64,000 bases of DNA from Hyphomicrobium sp. CS1GBMeth3. GTDB taxonomy: Bacteria > Pseudomonadota > Alphaproteobacteria > Rhizobiales > Hyphomicrobiaceae. Positions 9,335 through 17,703 of this stretch are shown in pieces; position 1 is the stretch's first letter; the number at the start of each line of letters is the position of its first letter. The DNA lies in NCBI RefSeq assembly GCF_900117455.1, contig NZ_FPHO01000003.1, positions 682,001 through 746,000 of the forward strand. Reading direction: 5' to 3'. The translations under genes and the position numbers were made by a program. The notes under the pieces were generated by a model. It saw nothing but the letters and a program-made list of their open reading frames with translations, searched no databases and had not been told where the DNA came from.

Positions 9335-9865
9335 TCAGCGAATCGCGAGCCGCTCAGCCGCCTGCCGGTAGGCAGCGACGATGTTCTGGTACCCGGTGCA
9401 GCGGCAAAGATTGCCCGCCAGCACATTGCGGATGCCCTCCTCGGAAAGATCCACGGGCTGCCCGGACTCGAAGTGGCTGAGGATGTTCATGATGAAGCCC
9501 GGCGTGCAGTACCCGCACTGCAGGCTATGACAATCGCGAAACGCTTCCTGCAAGGGATGGAGCGCCCCATCTTCCGCCGCAACGGACTCGATGGTGCGGA
9601 CGGTGGCGCCCGAGGCCTGCACCGCCAGCGTCAGACACGAGCGAGCAGCCGCACCATTGATCATAACCGTGCAAGCGCCGCATACGCCGTGCTCGCATCC
9701 CACGTGCGTACCTGTGAGACCGACCTCATGACGCAGGAAATCCGAAAGCAGCATGCGCACACTCACCTCGCGCGTAACCGTTTCGCCGTTGATGGTGAGC
9801 GTCACCTCGGATTTCGGATCCTCCGAGGTCGTGGGTAGCTTGGGTTTTATTTTTCTGCGCTGCAT
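9335..9865 (-). CDS. Molybdenum hydroxylase small subunit, (2Fe-2S)-binding
   Basis: A 176-residue electron-transfer subunit. A plant-type ferredoxin domain carries CEHGVCGACTV with a further Cys at ARSCLT, and a helical domain carries CGYCTPGF and CRCTGY; together these hold the two 2Fe-2S clusters of the family. The frame is open to 10387, but that region belongs to the FAD subunit in another frame. The ATG at 9865 gives the family length, with a somewhat long basic N-terminus (about 20 residues). It sits 8 bases after the FAD subunit. Electrons pass from the Mo centre through this protein to FAD. Confidence 0.92.
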   Translation of the reverse strand: MQRRKIKPKLPTTSEDPKSEVTLTINGETVTREVSVRMLLSDFLRHEVGLTGTHVGCEHGVCGACTVMINGAAARSCLTLAVQASGATVRTIESVAAEDGALHPLQEAFRDCHSLQCGYCTPGFIMNILSHFESGQPVDLSEEGIRNVLAGNLCRCTGYQNIVAAYRQAAERLAIR

Positions 9866-9873
9866 TCTGATTC

Positions 9874-10731
9874 CTAGCTGACCCGCGAAAGAGCTTTGGA
9901 AACGGTTCGCCCGACCAGCGCCGCAACAAGGCGACGGCGATAATCGGCGGTGGCATGGATGTCGTCCGCTGCGGTGACCGCTTGAGCGGCAGCCTTCCCC
10001 GCCTCCGCGAGCTTGCCCGCGGAAAGATCGCTGCCGTTGAGCACGTCTTGCGCAGCCGTGAGGATGATCGGGCGCGAAGAGATGCCGCCGGCTGCCAGTG
10101 AGACTTCGGCACGCCCACCGAAACGGCGCACGATAGCGCCGACAGACGCGATCGCGTAATCCCCATGCCGGCGTGTGAACTCTAGAAATGCCCAGCCCGC
10201 GCCCGGAGGCAGCGCGGGAAAGCGTGCCTCGACAATGATCTCGCCCGGCAGACGCGACGTGGTCATGTGGAAGGTGAAGAAATCGCGCGCTGCGATCTCG
10301 CGGCGGCCTTGTGGGCCTTCGGCAACAACGGCGCCACCGGTCAAAAGCAGAAGCAGAGGCAATTCGGCTGCGGCGTCGGCGTGACACAGACTGCCGACCA
10401 CCGTGCCACGATTTCGTATCGGCACATGCGCGACGTTCGCAATCGTCTCGCGAATGAGCGGGTTGGCTTGAAAGGCCGCGTCACTGAGCTCGAGCTCGCG
10501 GTGACGCGTCATGGCCTTGACGACGATCCGCCCATTGGAGACGTCAATGCCGCGCAACCCGTCGACGTGCTGGATGTCGACGAGCCGGGACGGGCTCGAG
10601 AGGCGAAAGTTCATCGCCGGGATGAGGCTTTGGCCTCCAGCGAGCACCATGGCCCCCGGATCGTTCGCCAGGAGAGAAATAGCTTCGGGTAGGGTCCGCG
10701 GAGCGGAGTACTCGAACAGCGGCGGCTTCAT
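9874..10731 (-). CDS. Molybdenum hydroxylase medium subunit, FAD-binding (CoxM-like)
   Basis: A 285-residue FAD-binding subunit with both family motifs: LAGGQSLIPAMNFRL (about residues 35-49) and RGTVVGSLCHADAAAE (about 110-125), followed by the CO-dehydrogenase flavoprotein C-terminal domain. The ATG at 10731 (MKPPLFEYSAP) is the standard start; an in-frame extension to 10758 lacks support. It is the first gene of the minus-strand operon (medium, small, large, binding protein, ATPase, two permeases), preceded by a 290-base control region with palindromes at 10874 and 10889. Confidence 0.92.
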   Translation of the reverse strand: MKPPLFEYSAPRTLPEAISLLANDPGAMVLAGGQSLIPAMNFRLSSPSRLVDIQHVDGLRGIDVSNGRIVVKAMTRHRELELSDAAFQANPLIRETIANVAHVPIRNRGTVVGSLCHADAAAELPLLLLLTGGAVVAEGPQGRREIAARDFFTFHMTTSRLPGEIIVEARFPALPPGAGWAFLEFTRRHGDYAIASVGAIVRRFGGRAEVSLAAGGISSRPIILTAAQDVLNGSDLSAGKLAEAGKAAAQAVTAADDIHATADYRRRLVAALVGRTVSKALSRVS

Positions 10732-10873
10732 ACGGCCTTCCCTGCGCCGGCGACACACGGGACGCCGGACTTCGATGCACCGAGACCGACGCAGTCACCT
10801 GCACCGACCTCTCCCCTTCCCGTTTCAAGCGCTTCTACTGCTCAAAAGTTGAGCGGCGGCTGCCTGATTTTTG

Positions 10874-10890
10874 TATCCATATATTGGATA
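10874..10890. promoter_or_regulatory. Putative operator: TATCCA-N5-TGGATA inverted repeat before the Mo-hydroxylase/BMP operon
   Basis: The 17-base element TATCCATATATTGGATA has 6-base arms around a 5-base spacer. It lies 143 bases upstream of the FAD-subunit start in an AT-rich patch. Nearly the same sequence (TATCCATATAGTGGATG) occurs before hyuA at 19769, and the same layout (ATCCG-N5-CGGAT) in the IclR/amidase gap at 13400. This fits a binding site for one regulator, most simply the IclR protein at 13464. Binding is inferred. Confidence 0.6.
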
Positions 10891-10910
10891 TCGTATTCGT
10901 TATTACGATA
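10889..10910. promoter_or_regulatory. Second inverted repeat in the Mo-hydroxylase promoter region (TATCGTA-N8-TACGATA)
   Basis: Perfect 7-base arms TATCGTA (10889-10895) and TACGATA (10904-10910), abutting the first operator. It may bind a second regulator or be an extended part of the same site. The remainder of 10732-11025 is AT-rich relative to its surroundings and has no coding signal. Confidence 0.4.
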
Positions 10911-11025
10911 CCGGCACGGTGCCTGATGTCAATCTCCGAAGCTGATTTAAAAGTGAGATTGCGCTTCTGTCGCAGGTTCTGCGCATAAAAAAACGCACAC
11001 GCACGGATACGATCATTCGCTTGTC

Positions 11026-11904
11026 TCATTCCTCGTCCGGAGCGCCGCGATTGACCAACGCCACACCTGCGAGAATGAGGCCAACTGCGATCCAGACATG
11101 GAGCGACAGACGCTCGGAGAAGAACAGCACGGCGAAAGCAACGCCGACGCTCGTATTCACATAGCTGATCTGGCTCAGATAAACGGGTCCACCAACCTGC
11201 TGAAGCCGGAAATAGAATGCATAGCCGATCCCAATGGCGAGACTTTGTAACGCGACGAGGGCGAAGCCGACAGTCGATGGCAATGCAAGAGACGGCGCGA
11301 ATCCCAGCAGTGGCAGCACACTTGCGAGCAGCGCGACGCCGACGGCTGCGCCCGCCAACGTGAGCATCGCAAGCGGCAACGGACCATGACCGGCGGGCCA
11401 ATGCGTCGTGCGGAAAATATTGCCCACTGCAAGTGTAGCCGGCGTCACGAGCGCCAGGAGATACCAGCCGAGATGGGCCTGATTTTGCGCACTGTCGCTG
11501 TTGCGCTCAATGAGAATGACCATCGTACCCGCAAGACCGATCAGCAAACCGGCAACGCGAAGCAGATTCGGCCGCTCGACACCCAACGCGGCGACGAGAC
11601 CAAGCGTGAGAATGGGCGTGAGGGATTGCAGGATGGCGGGAATAGCCGAGCCGAGATGGGGAATGACCAGGAGCATCGTTGCAAACGGTATCGCGAACGT
11701 AAGCGGTCCGGCGATAGCCGCATACACAAGCGTCGAGGCGTCCAAAACAATGGGTTTACCCAAGATCCTGCAAACAACCGCAAGAACCGCGCTCGCACCC
11801 GCAGCCGAGGTTCCCGCGTAGACGAGCGGCGACAAACCCAGGTCGACCGCGATTTTACCGAACGGAAAAATCAGGCCGATGCAGGCGCCGGATGCAAACA
11901 ACAA
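11026..11904 (-). CDS. EamA/DMT family membrane transporter
   Basis: A 292-residue membrane protein with two EamA repeats and about ten hydrophobic segments. The first repeat ends near LAGTMVILIE and the second near VGLILAGVALVNR, the usual repeat ends of drug/metabolite exporters. No ATG is available: the frame opens directly after the amidase stop codon, so the start must be TTG at 11904 or another non-ATG codon between 11905 and 11940. The first helix begins almost at once, so only a few residues can be missing. It shares an operon with the amidase and may export or import a pathway compound; the substrate is unknown. Confidence 0.82.
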   Translation of the reverse strand: MLFASGACIGLIFPFGKIAVDLGLSPLVYAGTSAAGASAVLAVVCRILGKPIVLDASTLVYAAIAGPLTFAIPFATMLLVIPHLGSAIPAILQSLTPILTLGLVAALGVERPNLLRVAGLLIGLAGTMVILIERNSDSAQNQAHLGWYLLALVTPATLAVGNIFRTTHWPAGHGPLPLAMLTLAGAAVGVALLASVLPLLGFAPSLALPSTVGFALVALQSLAIGIGYAFYFRLQQVGGPVYLSQISYVNTSVGVAFAVLFFSERLSLHVWIAVGLILAGVALVNRGAPDEE

Positions 11905-11940
11905 TAGCAGGGGTTCGAGGCGTTGCAGGATCGGAGGGCC

Positions 11941-13359
11941 TTATGCCAGGGTTACCGGATCGACGGGAGCGGAAAGCGCAGAGCCCAGCACCGCCTCGCA
12001 CCAGGCCGCCGTCTGCAACAGCTCCGTTTCGCCATAGGGCCTGCCCACGATCTGCAATCCAATAGGCAAGCCGGATGCCGTCCGCCCGCAAGGAATCGAT
12101 ATAGCGGGACAGCCGCAGACCGTAGCAGCATAGCCAAGCACAAGCCAATCGAGGTAAGTCGAGAGCTTGTGTCCATCTATCTCGTCGACGTATCGCTGCT
12201 CAACGGGAAACGGCGCAACAGGCGCAGTGGGCGTAATCACCGTACAACGCGTTTCGAGAAAAGCGAGCATAGACTGGCGCAACCGCACCCGTTCCTCTTC
12301 CGCCGCCGCGAGATCCGCAGCGGTGAGCTTGAGCCCCTCCTCGATATTCCACACCACCTCGGGCTTGAGTTTGCTGCGAACACGCGCCAGTGCATCGCGT
12401 CTCAGCGCGGCGAACTGAAAAGCCCGCAGCGGACGGAACGCGCGATCGGCCCCGCTCAGATCCGGATGCGCCTCCTCGACTCTGAGCCCCTCACTCGCAA
12501 GACGCTCAACAGCCCGCGTAACAATCGCGCGCACCTCCGGATCGACCTTCGCAATACCGAGATCGATGCTGAAAGCAGCGCGGCGTGGTCGGCGCGGCGC
12601 CAGCGCGGCAGTGAGATAAGACCCACCGTCACGGGATCGGGTCAGCGGATCGCGCGCATCGAAGCGCACCATGCCATCAAGCGCAAAAGCGGCGTCTGCG
12701 ACGCTACGTGCGATGGGACCGACGACGGAAAGCACCTGGAACGGCAGCGCATTCGGTCCTTGCGGGACCAGCCCTGCCGTGGGCCGAAGCCCCACCACGT
12801 TGCAGAATGCCGCCGGATAGCGAAGCGAGCAGGCAAAATCCGATCCCTGCGCCAGAAACGCCATGCCGGTAGCGACGGCCACCGCCGCGCCTCCGGATGA
12901 GCCGCCTGCTGAACGCGTGGGGTCGAAGGGGTTCAAAGTCCGTCCGAACACCTCGTTGAAGGTGTTGGCGCCGGCTTCGAACTCGGGCGTGTTCGATTTG
13001 GCGTACACGATGCCGCCTGCCGCCTCGATCGCCTCCACCGCGTAGTCTGACGTTTCCGCGATGTGATCGGCATACGCCAAGGAGCCATAGGTCGTCCGGA
13101 CGCCCGCCACATCGTAGGAGTCCTTGATCGGCCACGGCAGACCGGCAAACCGGCCGCGTTTCAGCACCGGCCTGGATTCGAGCTCTGCCGCGGCCCGCTC
13201 CGCACGCTCGAAGCAGAGTGTCGGAAGCGCATTGACTTTGGGATTGACCTCCTCGACGCGCTTGCGCACCACGGCAAGCAACTCCCGCGGCAAGAAGTCC
13301 CCTCGAACAAGCCCATGAACAGCGGCCCGCGCTGACATTGCCCACAATGGACCCGTCAT
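11941..13359 (-). CDS. Amidase signature family hydrolase
   Basis: A 472-residue enzyme of the amidase signature family, which hydrolyses amide or carbamoyl bonds with a Ser-cisSer-Lys triad. The Lys lies in PIKDSYDV, the cis-Ser in SAGGSSGGAA, and the nucleophile in GSDFACSLRYPA, where the common TGGS reads FACS. The start at 13359 faces the IclR gene; internal Met codons (for example residue 8) are alternatives. The TAA stop is followed in the same frame by the EamA gene. In this cluster it could hydrolyse an amide made after ring opening, by inference. Confidence 0.88.
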   Translation of the reverse strand: MTGPLWAMSARAAVHGLVRGDFLPRELLAVVRKRVEEVNPKVNALPTLCFERAERAAAELESRPVLKRGRFAGLPWPIKDSYDVAGVRTTYGSLAYADHIAETSDYAVEAIEAAGGIVYAKSNTPEFEAGANTFNEVFGRTLNPFDPTRSAGGSSGGAAVAVATGMAFLAQGSDFACSLRYPAAFCNVVGLRPTAGLVPQGPNALPFQVLSVVGPIARSVADAAFALDGMVRFDARDPLTRSRDGGSYLTAALAPRRPRRAAFSIDLGIAKVDPEVRAIVTRAVERLASEGLRVEEAHPDLSGADRAFRPLRAFQFAALRRDALARVRSKLKPEVVWNIEEGLKLTAADLAAAEEERVRLRQSMLAFLETRCTVITPTAPVAPFPVEQRYVDEIDGHKLSTYLDWLVLGYAATVCGCPAISIPCGRTASGLPIGLQIVGRPYGETELLQTAAWCEAVLGSALSAPVDPVTLA

Positions 13360-13398
13360 GGCACGTGCCTCACCCGGTTATTCGAACTATTAGTATCG

Positions 13399-13415
13399 CA
13401 TCCGTTGAGCGGATA
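13399..13415. promoter_or_regulatory. Putative operator in the amidase/IclR divergent gap (ATCCG-N5-CGGAT)
   Basis: The element CATCCGTTGAGCGGATA contains ATCCG (13400-13404), spacer TTGAG and CGGAT (13410-13414). Its layout equals that of the sites at 10874 and 19769, with G/C replacing A/T at the inner arm position. It lies between the divergent amidase (13359) and IclR (13464) starts, where an autoregulatory site is expected. Confidence 0.5.
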
Positions 13416-13463
13416 GATCTCTTGGCCTATGACAGTGCGGTCCTCCCACTTGGAACGCGGCAT

Positions 13464-14312
13464 ATGACAACCAAAAAATCCACGGCCGGTTCGGGCCGTG
13501 CGGCGAAATCCACCCAGAAGGCCAAAAAATCTACCCCCTCGGCTCTGAAGGACAGTCCGCTTCGAGGAATGGTGCGCTCCTTCGCCGTGCTGGAATACCT
13601 GGCTGCCTCGCCGAGCAGAGTTGTGGAGGTAACGCGAGCGCTCAACCTCCCGTGGGCGACGGTGCATCGCACCATCATCCAGCTTGAAAAGGCGCAGTTT
13701 CTGCGGCGCGATCCTGAGACCAACCGCTACGAGATCGGCCCGCGCCTTTGGTACGTCGGCTCGGCGTATCTCTCCAATCACCGCGTGCTCAAGGTTGCCC
13801 TGCCCTACCTCTCGCGCCTCGAATCCGTGGAGGGCATCGCCATGCAGGTCGTGGAGCGCATCGGCTGGCAATCGGTAGCGATCTATTCTCATCAGCGGGT
13901 CGACGAGGACATCACCAAAGCACACTACGGCTATCACTTCCCGCTCCACTGCAGCTCGAAGGGCCATGTCCTGTTGGCAAACGAGGACCCGGCATTCATC
14001 GAGACCTATCTGAAGCGCGACCTCGAACGCCTGACGCCCGAGACCATCACCGATCCCAAGGTCCTTCGTAATATCCTGGAAGAAGTCCGCGAGGATGACT
14101 TTTCGCTGACGGTTGCCGACGTGCAAATGTTTACCGGATCGATGTCTGCACCGATCCGCGATTCTTCCGGACGCGTGATCGCCTGTCTGAGCTTCGTCTT
14201 CCGCAAGACGTTGCTCAAGAACGAGAAGCGGCGCGACGAGCTGCAGGAGAGGTTGATGCAGGCCGCGCATTCGATCTCGCTGGATCTCGGCTGGCGGCCG
14301 GGCCAACGCTGA
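13464..14312 (+). CDS. IclR family transcriptional regulator
   Basis: A 282-residue regulator. A Lys/Ser-rich N-terminal tail is followed by a winged helix-turn-helix (MVRSFAVLEYLAASPSRVVE to WATVHRTIIQLE, about residues 40-85) and an IclR effector-binding domain (about 105-275) with GYHFPLHCSSKGHVLLA and SAPIRDSSGRVIACLS. The frame is open from 13338, but that would overlap the amidase start; ATG 13464 gives a normal length. It is divergent from the amidase and lies within the catabolic island, so it is the best candidate to read the shared ATCC-N7-GGAT sites. IclR regulators often sense an aromatic or ring-cleavage compound. Confidence 0.9.
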   Translation: MTTKKSTAGSGRAAKSTQKAKKSTPSALKDSPLRGMVRSFAVLEYLAASPSRVVEVTRALNLPWATVHRTIIQLEKAQFLRRDPETNRYEIGPRLWYVGSAYLSNHRVLKVALPYLSRLESVEGIAMQVVERIGWQSVAIYSHQRVDEDITKAHYGYHFPLHCSSKGHVLLANEDPAFIETYLKRDLERLTPETITDPKVLRNILEEVREDDFSLTVADVQMFTGSMSAPIRDSSGRVIACLSFVFRKTLLKNEKRRDELQERLMQAAHSISLDLGWRPGQR

Positions 14313-14375
14313 GACCCACGCGCGTTGCTGCCCATCCGCGCCGGCCGTGAGGCGATGGAGCGGATGGCCCAGCAT

Positions 14376-15188
14376 TCAGCGACGCTCCTCATACGACCCG
14401 CGTAAGTTCCGGAACGTCTCCTCAAGTGCGTCGACGGTCGTCTTGATAAAGGCTTCACCCGCCTCCGCCGTTGCCGGTGTCGGATCACCGAAGATCGCCG
14501 CATGGCCCGCTGCGGGACGGGGACGGCGCACATACGTGCGAACAGGTTCCGTCGGTGCAACGAGATCCCATCCCACGGGGCCGTAGTTGGCACCGGAAAG
14601 ACGATCCATTTTGACGAGATCGGGCCGCGTCGCGAGCTGGAATGCCGTCTCGAACTCGCAGCCATGCCCCATGCCGCCCGCAACGGACTTCCGCATAGCA
14701 TGAATCTTGTCGGCCGCAGGCTCCCAATAGCTGAGTGCCGACACCTTGAAGGTATGCTCCGTATCGAGTTCATCGACGAGATGGCGCGCCACCGCATCGT
14801 TCGCCGTGCCGTTCGGACGATTGCCGTTGAGGATGATCAGGTGCGTGAAGCCCTGCTTGATCAGCGCCGCACCTATCTCGAACAGCATGAGCTGATAAGT
14901 CGGGATAGAAAGCGAGATCGTGCCGGTAAAAAACTCGAACGTTTTGGAAACGCCATAGGCGACGGGCGGAGCTACCAAGGCATTGATACGTTGCGCCAGA
15001 AGCCACGCGATGTGCTCGGCCTGATGCGTGTCCGTATCGGTCGGCATGTGCGGACCATGCGCCTCGGTGGCGCCGGTCGGCAGGATGACGGGACGCTCCG
15101 CCGCGATCGCCGCGGCAATCTCCATCTGCGTCATAAACGACATACGATGTTCCATGGCGGCTCCGTCGATGGCTGCGCTCGGTTTCAC
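14376..15188 (-). CDS. Creatininase family protein (probable amidohydrolase)
   Basis: A 270-residue member of the creatininase family of metal-dependent cyclic amide hydrolases. The N-terminal GATEAHGPHMPTDTD motif (about residues 38-52) supplies the usual Glu, His and Asp metal ligands, and GHGCEFETA supplies the later His/Glu motif. The middle motif, usually NGHGGN, reads NGNRPN, so the His at that position is lost. It is the last gene of the hyuA-hyuB-coxG operon, 7 bases after coxG. The start could also be one of the internal Met codons (residue 12 or 16). Creatininase itself opens creatinine; here the ring substrate is unknown. Confidence 0.82.
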   Translation of the reverse strand: MKPSAAIDGAAMEHRMSFMTQMEIAAAIAAERPVILPTGATEAHGPHMPTDTDTHQAEHIAWLLAQRINALVAPPVAYGVSKTFEFFTGTISLSIPTYQLMLFEIGAALIKQGFTHLIILNGNRPNGTANDAVARHLVDELDTEHTFKVSALSYWEPAADKIHAMRKSVAGGMGHGCEFETAFQLATRPDLVKMDRLSGANYGPVGWDLVAPTEPVRTYVRRPRPAAGHAAIFGDPTPATAEAGEAFIKTTVDALEETFRNLRGSYEERR

Positions 15189-15195
15189 AAGCGGT

Positions 15196-15774
15196 CTAAT
15201 CCTGTAGGGAAGGTTTGCGGCGGCGGAAGAGAGAGGCGATCAGCAGGCCAATAAGGCGAAGAATGCTGATGTCGTTCGACTTGCCCGTCGACGCTTGCGA
15301 CTCCGCGGCCGGCGCCGTGTCCGGCAAAGCCTCCAATCTCTGCTCGACGTTGCGGGCAAACTGTTCGACCAGGATGCCTGCCGTCTCCGTGATGATGCCG
15401 GTACGCCCGAATTGCGTGATGGGTCCGGAAAGCTGCACGTCGGCATCAATGTCGACCTGCGTCGTGCTCGCCCCGGCCTCCGAGACCTTGTAATCGAGCA
15501 CGAGCTTCGAGCGGCTTCCCCCACGCTTGTCGAGGCCACGCCCTTCGACACGGCCGCTATGGTCAGCTTCGTTCTGTGTAACTTTCGCCTCGCCTTCGAA
15601 CGACGCACTGAAGGGCCCGAGCTTGATACCGACGCGCCCCGCGTAGGCGCCGTCCCCCTTATCCTCCGTCAGCTCGGCACCCGGCATGCATGCCGCAACC
15701 GTTGGGATGTCCTGCATCAGAGCCCAGACGGCCGGCAAAGGACGGGCGACTTGAAACGACTTCGTGATCTTCAT
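15196..15774 (-). CDS. CoxG/SRPBCC family protein with C-terminal membrane anchor
   Basis: A 192-residue CoxG family protein. The SRPBCC domain starts at MKITKSFQVARPLPAVWALM and includes DIPTVAACMPGAEL, the typical CoxG opening. A linker rich in Ala/Ser and a hydrophobic, then basic tail (ILRLIGLLIASLFRRRK) suggest a membrane anchor. CoxG proteins accompany molybdenum hydroxylases and are thought to recruit the enzyme to the membrane. Its place in the hyu operon therefore ties that operon to the Mo-hydroxylase genes. ATG 15774 is chosen over the in-frame extension to 15900, which overlaps hyuB. Confidence 0.88.
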   Translation of the reverse strand: MKITKSFQVARPLPAVWALMQDIPTVAACMPGAELTEDKGDGAYAGRVGIKLGPFSASFEGEAKVTQNEADHSGRVEGRGLDKRGGSRSKLVLDYKVSEAGASTTQVDIDADVQLSGPITQFGRTGIITETAGILVEQFARNVEQRLEALPDTAPAAESQASTGKSNDISILRLIGLLIASLFRRRKPSLQD

Positions 15775-15799
15775 GTCGAACCCCCGAGCTATATCGAGA

Positions 15800-17692
15800 T
15801 TAGAGGACGGGCCGCGCCGACCAGCCCGCTTCGGGATCAGCCCAGTCCTCGGGCCGGGACACTTTCCCCTCGGCCTTGAGCTTTTCGTAATAAGGGCCAC
15901 GGTCGAACATGGGAGCCGTGCCGCGCGCGTCGATCAACGACTTGCGCCGCGCCTCGGTTGCGGCGAGATCCGCCGTCCACTTGCGTCCCTCCGCCTTCAA
16001 TACGACGCCGTAGTTGTCATGCGCGGATTGCGGCGAGATGAGCCCACACTGCACGTCGTAGACGACTTTCTCGACCGGCCGCTGCAGCGGATCGCCCCAG
16101 CCGCCCCCGCCTGTCGTTATGATGCGGACAGACGAGCCGGGCGCTACCGTGACGGTGTCGCACATGCCGGGATGAACCGTTTCCGTCCCGTCCGCTTGGA
16201 TGACGGAGACCTGATAATTCGCACCGGCCTTGCCGCCGTTGACGCCGTAGCAGCCCAGCAGCGACCGATCGGCGTTCGAGATCAGGCGGCATTCGCCGAG
16301 CGTCTTGATGCGCTTGTCGTAGCCCATACCGCCCCGATGATAGCCGGGCCCGCCGGATCCCTCCTTGAGGGCGAGCTGCTCGACAAGGATCGGATAGCGC
16401 GTCTCGGAAAACTCGGCCGGCAGGTTCTTTGAGTTCGGAACGATGTGCACCACATCCGAGCCGTCCGCCCACGGCCGGCCAGGGCTTCCGCCGCCGAGAA
16501 CCTCGCGGAACAGATAAAAGTCTTCCGAGCTGCGTCCGCCCGTGAGCCCCCAGATGCGGATGGTCTCATGGTCCGCCGGCATACGCCCGTCCGTCGCCTT
16601 GGAGAGACAAGCGGCAAAGCAGCCGAGCGTACGCAACATGAGGAAAAAGCGCATGCCCGTGGGTTTTCCGAAGGTCGGCGTGATCAGCGTTCCCTTTTGC
16701 GGAAAGACCACCTCGAGAACGTCGAGAACGCCCTCGTTGGAATCGATTTCCGCCGCCCGCTCCGGCGAGTCCGCGAGCGAGCGGAGCGTCGGTGCCAACC
16801 ATTTGCGGAAGTAGCGGCCATCGGCTTCGTCGAGCGACCAGTTGATCGGTCCCTTCGCTTCGGGATCGGTGCCGGTGAAATCGAGCACGATCTTTTCCGG
16901 CGTCTTGATCATCTTCACGCGCAAGGCGTGCAGCCGCGGCTCGTCGACGCCGTCGGCCTCGATGTAGTCCTCGAAATGATACTCGCCGTCCTCGATGCGA
17001 GGTAGAATCTCGCGGCGGAAAATCTCCGTCGTATTCTTGAGGATCTGATCGAAAGCCGCCTCGAGCGTGTCGACGCCGTAGCGCTCCGCCAGAGCAACGA
17101 TACGGCGCGAGCCGAGCATGGCGGCTCCGATCTCGGCATCGAGATCGCCAGCAAGATGATCGGAAAGCCGCGAGTTTCTGACGATGATGCGGAACGCGGC
17201 CTCATTGAGCTTGCCACGCTCATAGAGCTTGATCGGCGGAATGAGCACGCCTTCCATCCAGCTGTCCGTGGCGTGCACCGGCAGGCTGCCCGGCACCGCA
17301 CCACCGACGTCATCGTGATGGCCGAACACCTGGCTGAATCCGATCAGCCGCTCGCCGTGGAAGATCGGCACCGTCGTGCACAAATCCGGCACATGGCCGA
17401 TCGAGCCGCAAGAGTTGTAGGGATCGTTCCAGAAGAATACGTCCCCCGGATGAATGTTGTCGGCACCGAAGTATTCGAACACCGGCTCTACAATGGCCGA
17501 ATAGGAGCGCCCCGTGAGCTTGCGTCCACGCGCATCGAACAGTGCAACGCGATAATCGTGCTGGTCGCGGATCATCGGCGAGCGGGCCGTTCGCTCCACG
17601 GCCGCTTCGATCTCAAGCTCCGCCGCGCGGATGGTGCCATGGATGACTTCGAGCTCGATTGGCCCCAGTGCAGCGCGTGTTTGCTTCAACAT
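15800..17692 (-). CDS. hyuB: Hydantoinase B/oxoprolinase family protein (HyuB-like)
   Basis: A 630-residue B subunit of the ATP-dependent N-methylhydantoinase/5-oxoprolinase/acetone carboxylase family. The start MLKQTRAALGPIELEVIHG, the PIRDQHD-like segment, PYNSCGSIGHVPD, and TGGRSSEDFYLF with GGSGGPGYHRGG-type glycine motifs are family marks. The ATG at 17692 lies 11 bases after hyuA; a longer open frame to 17857 overlaps hyuA. With HyuA it should open a cyclic imide or lactam using ATP. It is followed by coxG and the creatininase-family gene. The exact substrate (hydantoin, N-methylhydantoin, oxoproline or a related ring) cannot be read from sequence. Confidence 0.9.
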   Translation of the reverse strand: MLKQTRAALGPIELEVIHGTIRAAELEIEAAVERTARSPMIRDQHDYRVALFDARGRKLTGRSYSAIVEPVFEYFGADNIHPGDVFFWNDPYNSCGSIGHVPDLCTTVPIFHGERLIGFSQVFGHHDDVGGAVPGSLPVHATDSWMEGVLIPPIKLYERGKLNEAAFRIIVRNSRLSDHLAGDLDAEIGAAMLGSRRIVALAERYGVDTLEAAFDQILKNTTEIFRREILPRIEDGEYHFEDYIEADGVDEPRLHALRVKMIKTPEKIVLDFTGTDPEAKGPINWSLDEADGRYFRKWLAPTLRSLADSPERAAEIDSNEGVLDVLEVVFPQKGTLITPTFGKPTGMRFFLMLRTLGCFAACLSKATDGRMPADHETIRIWGLTGGRSSEDFYLFREVLGGGSPGRPWADGSDVVHIVPNSKNLPAEFSETRYPILVEQLALKEGSGGPGYHRGGMGYDKRIKTLGECRLISNADRSLLGCYGVNGGKAGANYQVSVIQADGTETVHPGMCDTVTVAPGSSVRIITTGGGGWGDPLQRPVEKVVYDVQCGLISPQSAHDNYGVVLKAEGRKWTADLAATEARRKSLIDARGTAPMFDRGPYYEKLKAEGKVSRPEDWADPEAGWSARPVL

Positions 17693-17703
17693 TGCCGCTT
17701 CCC

